Shown here: positions 1 to 5,094 of the stretch, piece after piece
How positions within the stretch are numbered: the stretch's first letter is position 1
Layout of the letters: every line of letters starts with the position of its first letter
Source of the DNA: Deltaproteobacteria bacterium
Lineage (GTDB): Bacteria > Desulfobacterota > Desulfobaccia > Desulfobaccales > 0-14-0-80-60-11
Direction: 5' to 3'
DNA: 5,094 bases
Assembly: GCA_021817645.1 (NCBI GenBank)
Contig: JAKAGH010000243.1
Location: forward strand, 1-5,094
The notes under the pieces: generated by a model
Database searches by the model: none
What the model saw: only the letters and a program-made list of their open reading frames with translations
Told to the model about the DNA's origin: nothing
Program-made: the position numbers and the translations under genes

Positions 1-13
1 TTCGGGCGCTTAC

Positions 14-51
14 AAATCCCCCCTAACCCCCCTTTTTCAAAGGGGGGGATT
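14..51. repeat. C-tract/G-tract hairpin repeat
   Basis: Two C6 tracts (18–23 and 27–32) are followed by a G7 tract (42–48). CCCCCCTTT at 27–35 can pair with AAAGGGGGG at 39–47 around a 3-base loop. Alternatively AATCCCCCC at 15–23 can pair with GGGGGGATT at 43–51. The two stems compete for the same G-tract, so only one can form at a time. Similar C-tract/TTT/AAA/G-tract palindromes are scattered through intergenic regions of many bacterial genomes, so I infer a dispersed repeat. Neither strand has a T-run directly after the stem, so it is not a standard intrinsic terminator. Confidence 0.7.
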
Positions 52-154
52 AAGAGCTGCTTCTAATTAGGGCCAAAACCTATTTTTCAACAGACTACTA
101 AATATGCCGTTTTCTCTTTTTAAAGAAAATCTATTGGAATTTCATATGCTTTCC

Positions 155-186
155 ACGGCAAACGGCAAACGGCAAACGGAAAACGG
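155..186. repeat. 7-bp tandem repeat ahead of first gene
   Basis: Three exact copies of the heptamer ACGGCAA (155–175) are followed by a variant ACGGAAA (176–182) and a partial copy ACGG (183–186). The array ends six bases before the ATG at 193, where a ribosome binding site would normally lie. No clear Shine-Dalgarno sequence is visible apart from purines within the repeat itself. Seven is not a multiple of three, but the array lies outside the coding region, so a copy change would alter leader spacing rather than reading frame. Confidence 0.85.
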
Positions 187-192
187 TCTTTA

Positions 193-933
193 ATGGCCCT
201 CAAAGAAGAATTCAGAAAGTCCGGGGAGTGGCTGTTCCGCTGGCGGAGCTACCTCCCCTTATTATTGATCGCCCTGTTTCTGTTAACGCTGGCCAGTTTG
301 CGGCACCCCTACGGCAGCCCTTCTGCGGGTTCCGGCTGGGAGAAATTTTGTCTGGCCGTCTCTTTTCTGGGGCTGGGCATTCGCTTCTTCACCGGCGGCT
401 ATGTGCCCGAGGGCACTTCGGGGCGCAACACCAAGGGGCAGGTCGCCCAGGTGTTGAATACCACGGGGGCCTATTCCCTGGTGAGACACCCCCTGTATCT
501 GGGGAACTTTCTCATCTGGCTGGGAATCTCCTTATTTTTAGGGGTATGGTGGTTCAGCCTGATCATCATCTTGATCCTCTGGCTCTATTATGAAAGGATC
601 ATGTTTGCGGAAGAGGAGTTTCTCCAGGAAAAATTCGGCGCAGCTTTTACGGAGTGGGCCGAGCAGACCCCGGCCTTTATCCCGAAATTCGGCCATTGGG
701 TGAAGCCGGCCCTGCCGTTTTCCTTTAAGACCGCGATCCGGAAGGAATACTCCGGCTTTTTCGCCATGATGGTGGTTTTCACTCTGTTGAAAATCGCCGG
801 GGAATTTTTCAGCCGCGGCCGGCTGGAGCTCGACCTGCAGTGGACCATCAGCTTCGGCGGCAGCGTGATCATTTACCTGGGCGTGAGATACCTCAAGAAA
901 CGCACTACCTGGCTACAGGTGGCCGGGAGATAG
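193..933 (+). CDS. ICMT/PEMT-family membrane methyltransferase
   Basis: This 246-residue integral membrane protein belongs by its motifs to the isoprenylcysteine carboxyl methyltransferase / phospholipid methyltransferase group, which uses S-adenosylmethionine in the inner membrane. Hydrophobic segments lie at about 19–36, 50–66 and 102–131, the last probably a pair, followed by the charged stretch E134–K147. The family signature is visible as G92-A-Y-S-L-V-R98-H99-P100-L-Y-L-G, followed by Y132-Y-E134 and the acidic EEE at 140–142. After the usual core a further region (about 181–235) adds two more likely membrane spans (187–203 and 218–231). The substrate cannot be read from sequence. Bacterial relatives methylate varied lipids; for example LmtA of Leptospira methylates the lipid A 1-phosphate, so a membrane lipid is plausible but unproven. 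ATG 193 is the only sensible start, though its Shine-Dalgarno is poor. It lies 29 bases ahead of the etfA-like gene and may share its transcript. Confidence 0.85.
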   Translation: MALKEEFRKSGEWLFRWRSYLPLLLIALFLLTLASLRHPYGSPSAGSGWEKFCLAVSFLGLGIRFFTGGYVPEGTSGRNTKGQVAQVLNTTGAYSLVRHPLYLGNFLIWLGISLFLGVWWFSLIIILILWLYYERIMFAEEEFLQEKFGAAFTEWAEQTPAFIPKFGHWVKPALPFSFKTAIRKEYSGFFAMMVVFTLLKIAGEFFSRGRLELDLQWTISFGGSVIIYLGVRYLKKRTTWLQVAGR

Positions 934-962
934 AACCTCATATTTTGGGTTGCTGACAGATA

Positions 963-2165
963 ATGAGCCTTATTTTTGATGCCGACAAATGCACGGCCTG
1001 CGGCCAGTGCGTGGAGACTTGCCTCTTCGGGGTATTGCGCCTGGAAGGGGAGAATCTGGTTATCGGCGAGGGCTGCACCCTGTGCGGCGCCTGTGTCGAT
1101 GCCTGCGACTTCGGCGCGTTGAGCCTGCCCCCGGATATGGGTGAGGGTCCTTCGCCGCGGCCCGAAATTCCCCCAGACGGCATCTGGGTCTTTGCGGAGC
1201 AGCGCCACGGCGAGCTGGCCCCGGTGGCCCTGGAATTGTTGGGGGAAGCCCGGCGCCTGGCGGAGACCTTGCAGGTCAAGGTCAGCGCGGTGCTCCTGGG
1301 GGCAAAGGTGGAAAGCCTGGCCCCCACTCTGCTCAGCCGGGGCGCGGACAAAGTTTACCTCCTGGAGCATCCCCTGCTGGCGGCATTTCTGGAGGAGCCT
1401 TTCGCTGCGGCCCTGACCGCCCTGGCCCGGCAATATCAGCCGGAAATCATCCTGGCCGGGGCCACTTACGCGGGCCGGGCCTTTATCCCAGGCGTGGCCG
1501 CGGCTCTGAAAACCGGGCTCACTGCCGATTGCACCGCGTTCTCCATTGATGTGGAGAAAAGGCTGCTGCAGCAGACCCGCCCCGCGTTCGGCGGCAATAT
1601 CATGGCCACTATTATCACTCCCCGGACTTTTCCCCAGATGGCCACGGCCCGGCCCGGCACCTTTAAACCCCTGCCGGAGGGCTACCAGGGCGACGGCCAG
1701 GTGGTGCGGGTGGATTTTGACCCCGGCACGGCTGCCAGCCGCAGCCGTTTTGTCGCGACGGTGGCCGAAATCAAAGAGCGGGTGGCTCTCTCCGCGGCGG
1801 AAGTCATCATCGCCGGGGGCCGGGGCTTGAAAGAGGCCAAGAATTTCCGGTTGTTGGAAGAACTGGCGGACCTGTTGGGCGCAGCCCTGGGCGCGACCCG
1901 GGCCGCGGTGGACGCAGGCTGGATCCCCTATGCGCACCAGATCGGGCAGACCGGCAAGACCGTGTCTCCCAGAATCTATATTGCCTGCGGTATCAGCGGC
2001 GCGGCCCAGCACCTGGTGGGCATGCAGTCTTCGGACTTTATCGTGGCCATCAACAAGGACCCGGACGCGCCCATCTTCCAGGTGGCCGACGTGGGCCTGG
2101 TGGGTGACCTTTTGGAAATCGTCCCGGCTCTGATCCAGGAAATAAAAAAATCGAGGCAGGAATGA
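963..2165 (+). CDS. etfA: Electron transfer flavoprotein alpha subunit with N-terminal ferredoxin domain
   Basis: This is a 400-residue fusion. Residues 1–55 form a bacterial-type ferredoxin with two complete CxxCxxCxxxC motifs (C10/C13/C16/C20 and C38/C41/C44/C48), predicted to bind two [4Fe-4S] clusters. A proline-rich linker (56–72) leads to the EtfA N-terminal domain (about 73–255) and the FAD-binding C-terminal domain (about 275–395). The latter shows GGRGL (285–289), I327-G-Q-T-G-K-T-V, CGISGAAQH (342–350) and INKD (363–366), all hallmarks of EtfA. ETF is an alpha/beta heterodimer passing electrons between flavin dehydrogenases and acceptors in the cytoplasm. Ferredoxin-domain EtfA occurs in anaerobes, for instance CarE and LctC of Acetobacterium woodii, some of which bifurcate electrons; whether this one does is undetermined. 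No etfB lies on either side within the window, which is unusual. The Shine-Dalgarno is weak, but ATG 963 directly precedes the conserved ferredoxin start. Confidence 0.93.
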   Translation: MSLIFDADKCTACGQCVETCLFGVLRLEGENLVIGEGCTLCGACVDACDFGALSLPPDMGEGPSPRPEIPPDGIWVFAEQRHGELAPVALELLGEARRLAETLQVKVSAVLLGAKVESLAPTLLSRGADKVYLLEHPLLAAFLEEPFAAALTALARQYQPEIILAGATYAGRAFIPGVAAALKTGLTADCTAFSIDVEKRLLQQTRPAFGGNIMATIITPRTFPQMATARPGTFKPLPEGYQGDGQVVRVDFDPGTAASRSRFVATVAEIKERVALSAAEVIIAGGRGLKEAKNFRLLEELADLLGAALGATRAAVDAGWIPYAHQIGQTGKTVSPRIYIACGISGAAQHLVGMQSSDFIVAINKDPDAPIFQVADVGLVGDLLEIVPALIQEIKKSRQE

Positions 2166-2191
2166 TCCGGGGTTTGGGGGCAGAAGCCTAA

Positions 2192-2285
2192 ACGTCAGGT
2201 TCATTGGTCCATCGCCGCGGCGAATTTCTATTGGCGTCAGGACCGGAGATGCTTCACCCCGCGGCGTTAAGTGCAGGAATGACAA
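2192..2285. repeat. Palindromic, degenerate dispersed-repeat-like section
   Basis: TCGCCGCGGCGA at 2212–2223 is a perfect 12-bp palindrome. CCGCGGCG recurs at 2259–2266, and CGTCAGG occurs twice (2193–2199 and 2235–2241). The end of the section (GCAGGAATGACAAA, 2272–2285) resembles the right end of the 'CATTCCTGC'-type intergenic repeats seen in many proteobacterial genomes. I infer a decayed copy of a dispersed repeat. That inference rests on recall of similar sequences; a second copy is not present in this window. Confidence 0.35.
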
Positions 2286-2370
2286 AAATTTGGAGAAATT
2301 AAGGCTTGGGGGTTTGAGGGAGGGGGCAGCCGAAGCAACTGGTTACCGGCTTTCCCAGGCACCGGATGTT

Positions 2371-2440
2371 AGTTTGAAAAAAGTGTAACAAACCTCTTTC
2401 AATTTCCAGCGATTCGTTTTATTTAATTTAGTTAAACTGT
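2371..2440 (+). promoter_or_regulatory. AT-rich presumed fabG promoter region with inverted repeat
   Basis: This stretch is strikingly AT-rich against the surrounding GC-rich sequence and lies 68–137 bases before the fabG start. It includes the inverted repeat TTGAAA (2374–2379) / TTTCAA (2397–2402) with a 17-base gap, and a nested GTTTG (2372–2376) / CAAAC (2389–2393). A -10-like TAAACT lies at 2433–2438 and TTTAAT at 2422–2427, but neither has a good -35 box at normal spacing. The position suits a promoter and perhaps an operator; the exact elements cannot be assigned. Confidence 0.3.
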
Positions 2441-2507
2441 CTGGACTGAAAAGAAACTCACCCCTTGGAGCGGCGGTAAAATCCAGGAACATTCTCAAGT
2501 CAATCTG

Positions 2508-3254
2508 ATGACCGAAATATCACGCATAGCTCTAATCACCGGCGCGGCCCGGGGTATTGGCCGGGCTATCGCTCTGGCGTTGGCGCAGCCGGGCCTGGCC
2601 CTCTACCTCAATGACGTAGTGATCGGCGAGGAAGCCGAGAAGACCCGGAAGGAGGTGGAGGCCCTGGGCGCGGCCGGGCATTTGCTGCAATTTAACGTGG
2701 CGGACCAGGCGGCAGTGCAGCAGGGCATCGAGAAAATCGTTCAGGAAAGCGGCCGCCTGGATATTTTGGTGAACAACGCGGGCATCACCCGGGACAACCT
2801 GGTGCTGCGGATGAAAGAAAGCGAATGGGACCAGGTCCTGGAGGTCAATCTCAAGGGGGCCTATAACTGCATCCGGGCCGCGGCCAAGCCCATGCTCAAG
2901 CAGCGCGGCGGGCGCATCATCAACATTGCCTCCGTGGTGGGGGTGATGGGCAATGCCGGCCAGGCCAATTACGTGGCTTCGAAAGCGGGTTTGATCGGGC
3001 TGACCAAAACGGTGGCCCGGGAGTTGGCCTCCCGCAATATTACCGTGAACGCAGTGGCCCCAGGGTTCATCGAAACCGAGATGACCGCGGCCCTGCCGGA
3101 GAAAGTAAGGGCTGAAATGCAGGCCCAGATTCCTTTGAACCGCTTCGGCACCCCGGAAGAGGTGGCGCAGGCGGTGGTCTTCCTGGCCGGAGACGCCGCG
3201 GCCTATATGACCGGCCAGGTCTTGCACGTGAACGGCGGCATGTTGATGGTTTAA
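2508..3254 (+). CDS. fabG: 3-oxoacyl-[acyl-carrier-protein] reductase
   Basis: FabG reduces 3-oxoacyl-ACP to (R)-3-hydroxyacyl-ACP, the first reductive step of each cycle of type II fatty acid synthesis in the cytoplasm. The protein is 248 residues, normal for FabG. It has the classical short-chain dehydrogenase layout: TGAARGIG (11–18) for the dinucleotide, NNAG (89–92), and a complete catalytic tetrad N114, S142, Y155, K159 (YVASK at 155–159). The ending GGMLMV is typical of FabG. D36, at the end of the second beta strand (LYLND), is a residue usually linked to NADH rather than NADPH preference, while R15 in the glycine motif favours NADPH, so cofactor choice is uncertain. ATG 2508 gives the expected N-terminus, but the nearest Shine-Dalgarno-like AGGA (2485–2488) lies 19 bases away. 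acpP follows after 22 bases, supporting the FabG call over a generic dehydrogenase. Confidence 0.95.
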   Translation: MTEISRIALITGAARGIGRAIALALAQPGLALYLNDVVIGEEAEKTRKEVEALGAAGHLLQFNVADQAAVQQGIEKIVQESGRLDILVNNAGITRDNLVLRMKESEWDQVLEVNLKGAYNCIRAAAKPMLKQRGGRIINIASVVGVMGNAGQANYVASKAGLIGLTKTVARELASRNITVNAVAPGFIETEMTAALPEKVRAEMQAQIPLNRFGTPEEVAQAVVFLAGDAAAYMTGQVLHVNGGMLMV

Positions 3255-3260
3255 GCAAAT

Positions 3261-3267
3261 AAGGAGG
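3261..3267 (+). promoter_or_regulatory. Strong ribosome binding site of acpP
   Basis: AAGGAGG is a near-perfect match to the anti-Shine-Dalgarno sequence, nine bases before ATG 3277. It decides the start: the in-frame TTG at 3271 would be only three bases away. It is the strongest site in the window, in keeping with the high abundance of acyl carrier protein in cells. Confidence 0.9.
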
Positions 3268-3276
3268 TTTTTGCCC

Positions 3277-3510
3277 ATGGGCGCAGCAGAAGAGAAAGTG
3301 ATTGACATCATTGTGGACAAATTGGGGGTGGATCGGGCCGAGGTGACCCCCGAGGCGGTGTTCGTAGACGACCTGGGCGCGGATTCACTGGACCTGGTGG
3401 AATTGATCATGGCCATGGAAGAGGAATTCGGCTTTGAGATCGCAGATGAAGAAGCGGAAAAAATGAGGACCGTCCAGGATGTCATCAGTTTCATCAAAGC
3501 CAGGACTTGA
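3277..3510 (+). CDS. acpP: Acyl carrier protein
   Basis: This small acidic protein (77 residues from ATG 3277) carries growing acyl chains on a 4'-phosphopantetheine arm during fatty acid synthesis. The attachment site is S37 in the invariant motif G34-A-D-S37-L-D-L-V-E. The following helix MAMEEEFGFEI and the segment ADEEAEKMRTVQDV match the standard ACP four-helix fold, and the length equals that of E. coli AcpP. The start was set by the AAGGAGG site; a TTG six bases upstream would add only two residues. It follows fabG by 22 bases. Its last 32 bases overlap the start of rpiB in another frame. In many relatives fabF sits immediately after acpP; here it is missing. Confidence 0.97.
   Translation: MGAAEEKVIDIIVDKLGVDRAEVTPEAVFVDDLGADSLDLVELIMAMEEEFGFEIADEEAEKMRTVQDVISFIKART
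3465..3469 (+). promoter_or_regulatory. Ribosome binding site of rpiB inside acpP
   Basis: GAGGA lies within the acpP coding sequence, nine bases before ATG 3479. This spacing supports the ATG 3479 start of rpiB, even though it makes the genes overlap and adds residues before the conserved N-terminus. The competing start, TTG 3518, has only AGGA at 3502–3505, twelve bases away. Confidence 0.5.
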
Positions 3511-3982
3511 TCCGGAATTGATCGCCATTGCCTGCGATCACGCCGGTCACGGCCTGAAAACCGTAGTTCTCAAACTTTTGCAGGAACTGCAGGTGCCGGT
3601 GACGGACCTGGGGTGCGCTTCCGCCACGGAGTCGGTTCATTACCCTCTCTACGGCAAAAAAGTGGTGGACGCGCTCCTGGCCCGGCCCCAATCCCGGGGT
3701 ATTTTGATCTGCGGCACCGGCCTGGGAATGAGCATCGTGGCCAACCGCTTCTCCGGTATCCGGGCAGCTTTGTGCCATGACATATATACCGCGATCTTGA
3801 GCCGCCGCCACAATGACTCCAATCTGCTGGTCCTGGGCGGCAGAATTATCGGCCCGGATTTGGGGAAAGAGATTGTCCGGGCCTGGCTGCAAACTCCTTT
3901 TGAAGGCGGCCGTCACCAGGAACGGCTCAATCTCATAGAACAATTGGCCCGAGAGGCCCGTCCTCCGGTGGAAACGACATAA
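3479..3982 (+). CDS. rpiB: Ribose-5-phosphate isomerase B
   Basis: RpiB interconverts ribose 5-phosphate and ribulose 5-phosphate in the non-oxidative pentose phosphate pathway; it is a cytosolic member of the RpiB/LacA/LacB family. Diagnostic residues are all present: D20-H21 near the N-terminus, the catalytic cysteine C78 in ICGTGLGMS, H111 in HNDSN, and the phosphate-binding FEGGRHQERL (141–150). C78 and H111 are 33 residues apart, as are C66 and H99 of the E. coli enzyme. At 167 residues it is longer than E. coli RpiB (149), with about 12 extra residues at the N-terminus and a short C-terminal tail. The N-terminal extension is encoded largely by the overlap with acpP. TTG 3518 would give a conventional N-terminus and is the alternative start. 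LacA/LacB are less likely because of the fab/glyA context. Its TAA shares a base with the glyA ATG. Confidence 0.93.
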   Translation: MSSVSSKPGLDPELIAIACDHAGHGLKTVVLKLLQELQVPVTDLGCASATESVHYPLYGKKVVDALLARPQSRGILICGTGLGMSIVANRFSGIRAALCHDIYTAILSRRHNDSNLLVLGGRIIGPDLGKEIVRAWLQTPFEGGRHQERLNLIEQLAREARPPVETT

Positions 3983-5094
3983 TGGACGATTTGGCGCATA
4001 CGGACCCTGAAATCTTTAAGGTTATTGAACAGGAGCGGCAACGCCAACTCCATAAATTGGAGTTGATCGCGTCTGAGAATTTCGTCAGCGCCGCGGTGCT
4101 GGAGGCGCAGGGCTCGATCCTGACCCATAAATACGCGGAGGGCTACCCGGGCCGCCGCTTTTACGGCGGCTGCGAATACGTGGATACCGCCGAAAATCTG
4201 GCTTTGAGCCGGGTGAAAGAGCTCTTCAAGGCCGGGTACGCCAATGTCCAGCCTCATTCCGGCACCCAGGCCAATATGGCCATTTATTTTTCCTTTGTGC
4301 AATTCGGAGACACCGTCCTGGGCATGAACCTGGCCCATGGTGGGCATCTGAGCCACGGCGCGTCCGTGAATTTTTCCGGGCGTCTGTTCAAGGCCGTGAC
4401 TTATGGGGTGGACCGCCAGACCGAGCAGGTCGATTTTGACGCTTTGCGTGACCTGGCCCTGCGCCACCGCCCCAAAATGATCATCGCCGGGGCCAGCGCC
4501 TATCCCCGGGCCATGGATTTCTCTAAGTTCGCAGAGATTGCGCAGGAAGTGGGGGCTTATCTGCTGGTGGACATGGCCCATATCGCCGGGCTCATCGCCG
4601 TGGGCCTGCACCCGGACCCCGTGGCGGTGGCCGACTTTGTCACCTCCACCACCCACAAGACTCTGCGGGGCCCCCGGGGCGGCCTGATTTTGGCTAAAGA
4701 ACAATACGGCAAGGCCCTGGACAGCCAGATCTTCCCCGGCATGCAGGGCGGCCCCCTGATGCATATCATCGCGGCCAAGGCCGTGGCTTTTAAGGAAGCA
4801 CTGGCCCCCAAGTTTAAGCGCTACCAGGAGCAGATCATCAGCAATTCCCGCACCCTGGCGGGGGAGTTTCTGAAGCGCGGCTACCGGCTGGTGGCCGGAG
4901 GCACCGACACCCATCTGATCCTGGTGGACCTGGCCGCCACCGGCCTGACCGGTAGAGACGCGGAAAAAGCCCTGGATCAAGCGGGCATCACGGTGAATAA
5001 AAACGCCATCCCCTTTGATTCCCGGCCACCCACCATCACCAGCGGCATCCGGGTGGGGACCCCGGCCCTCACCACCCGGGGCATGAAGGAAAAG
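3982..5094 (+). CDS. glyA: Serine hydroxymethyltransferase (3' end beyond window)
   Basis: GlyA converts serine and tetrahydrofolate to glycine and 5,10-methylene-tetrahydrofolate, the main source of one-carbon units, using pyridoxal phosphate in the cytosol. The frame is open from ATG 3982 to the last base, giving 371 residues; the family usually has about 415–420, so roughly 45 C-terminal residues are cut off by the window edge. Visible hallmarks are LIASENF (28–34), KYAEGYPGRRFYGGCEY (50–66), the cofactor-contacting DMAHIAGL (D197, H200), the Schiff-base lysine K226 in STTHKTLRGPRGG, and R357 in SGIRVGTPA, which corresponds to the substrate carboxylate-binding arginine. A minor oddity is H49, where the common sequence is TNKYAEG. 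The start overlaps the rpiB stop by one base (TAATG), and no strong Shine-Dalgarno is seen, suggesting translation is coupled to rpiB. Confidence 0.97.
   Translation, partial: MDDLAHTDPEIFKVIEQERQRQLHKLELIASENFVSAAVLEAQGSILTHKYAEGYPGRRFYGGCEYVDTAENLALSRVKELFKAGYANVQPHSGTQANMAIYFSFVQFGDTVLGMNLAHGGHLSHGASVNFSGRLFKAVTYGVDRQTEQVDFDALRDLALRHRPKMIIAGASAYPRAMDFSKFAEIAQEVGAYLLVDMAHIAGLIAVGLHPDPVAVADFVTSTTHKTLRGPRGGLILAKEQYGKALDSQIFPGMQGGPLMHIIAAKAVAFKEALAPKFKRYQEQIISNSRTLAGEFLKRGYRLVAGGTDTHLILVDLAATGLTGRDAEKALDQAGITVNKNAIPFDSRPPTITSGIRVGTPALTTRGMKEK

Larger units (their letters stand above)
2166..2507. other. 342-base intergenic region between etfA and fabG
   Basis: I see no credible gene here on either strand. 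From left to right it holds a G-rich tract (2169–2180), a 12-bp palindrome within a repeat-like section (2192–2285), a second G-rich tract (2303–2326), and an AT-rich stretch (about 2371–2440) that probably contains the fabG promoter. GGGGTTTGGGGGCAG at 2169–2183 is echoed imperfectly at 2309–2330. No T-run hairpin terminator for etfA was found. The long spacer suggests fabG starts a separate transcript. Confidence 0.6.

Noticed and set aside
14..51. Intrinsic terminator for an upstream gene
   Set aside because: The hairpin is strong but no T-run follows the stem on either strand.
873..2285. Long minus-strand open frame of 470 codons opposite etfA
   Set aside because: It lies antisense to a clearly recognisable EtfA. 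Its translation is rich in Gly, Gln, Arg and His with no family motif, as expected for the reverse strand of a GC-rich gene.
2249..2302. 17-residue open frame (MLHPAALSAGM...) in the spacer
   Set aside because: It is very short, lies across the repeat-like section, and its only Shine-Dalgarno-like GGAG directly abuts the ATG.
2166..2507. Riboswitch or structured leader ahead of fabG
   Set aside because: No known riboswitch core or consistent multi-stem structure could be recognised; only isolated short inverted repeats are visible.
2532..3497. Minus-strand open frame of 321 codons opposite fabG and acpP
   Set aside because: It is a shadow of two certain genes and has no motif of its own.
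3271..3510. TTG start for acpP at 3271
   Set aside because: It would leave only three bases after AAGGAGG, whereas ATG 3277 has nine and gives the standard ACP length.
3913..4980. Minus-strand open frame of 355 codons opposite glyA
   Set aside because: It is antisense to well-conserved GlyA sequence and its product is low-complexity with no recognisable domain.
1..5094. Novel defence, mobile or CRISPR-type system
   Set aside because: All six coding regions belong to known metabolic or membrane enzyme families, and there are no spaced direct repeats, transposase, integrase, nuclease or toxin-like genes.

Overview
This GC-rich window reads entirely on the + strand and carries six protein genes. 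The content (fabG–acpP–rpiB–glyA gene order, an EtfA fused to a two-cluster ferredoxin domain, GC-rich genes separated by AT-richer spacers) suggests a Gram-negative anaerobe, most likely in the Desulfobacterota / former Deltaproteobacteria. That placement is inference from gene content and order; no rRNA or other decisive marker is present.

Layout. Bases 1–192 hold a C/G-tract hairpin repeat (about 14–51), an AT-rich stretch, and a 7-bp tandem repeat (155–186) that ends just before the first start codon. A membrane methyltransferase of the isoprenylcysteine carboxyl methyltransferase/PEMT type follows (193–933). After 29 bases comes an electron transfer flavoprotein alpha subunit with an N-terminal 2x[4Fe-4S] ferredoxin domain (963–2165), with no etfB beside it. 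A 342-base spacer (2166–2507) contains palindromic, G-rich and AT-rich elements but no convincing gene. It precedes a tight cluster: fabG (2508–3254), acpP (3277–3510), rpiB (3479–3982, starting inside acpP) and glyA (3982 to the window edge, incomplete).

How the genes work together. FabG and the acyl carrier protein it acts on belong to type II fatty acid synthesis: FabG reduces 3-oxoacyl-ACP and AcpP carries the growing chain. RpiB (pentose phosphate interconversion) and GlyA (serine/glycine and one-carbon metabolism) are housekeeping enzymes that in related bacteria commonly follow the fab genes. The last three genes overlap at both junctions, which points to one transcript and translational coupling. 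Compared with the fabD–fabG–acpP–fabF–rpiB–glyA order I recall from relatives such as Geobacter, fabD and fabF are absent here. The ferredoxin–EtfA probably belongs to a flavin-based electron transfer complex whose other subunits are encoded elsewhere.

I found no CRISPR array, tRNA, rRNA, insertion sequence or defence system. The window is mostly core metabolism; the points of interest are the solitary ferredoxin–EtfA, the compacted acpP–rpiB junction without fabF, an NADH-type acidic residue in FabG, and the repeats in the spacers.
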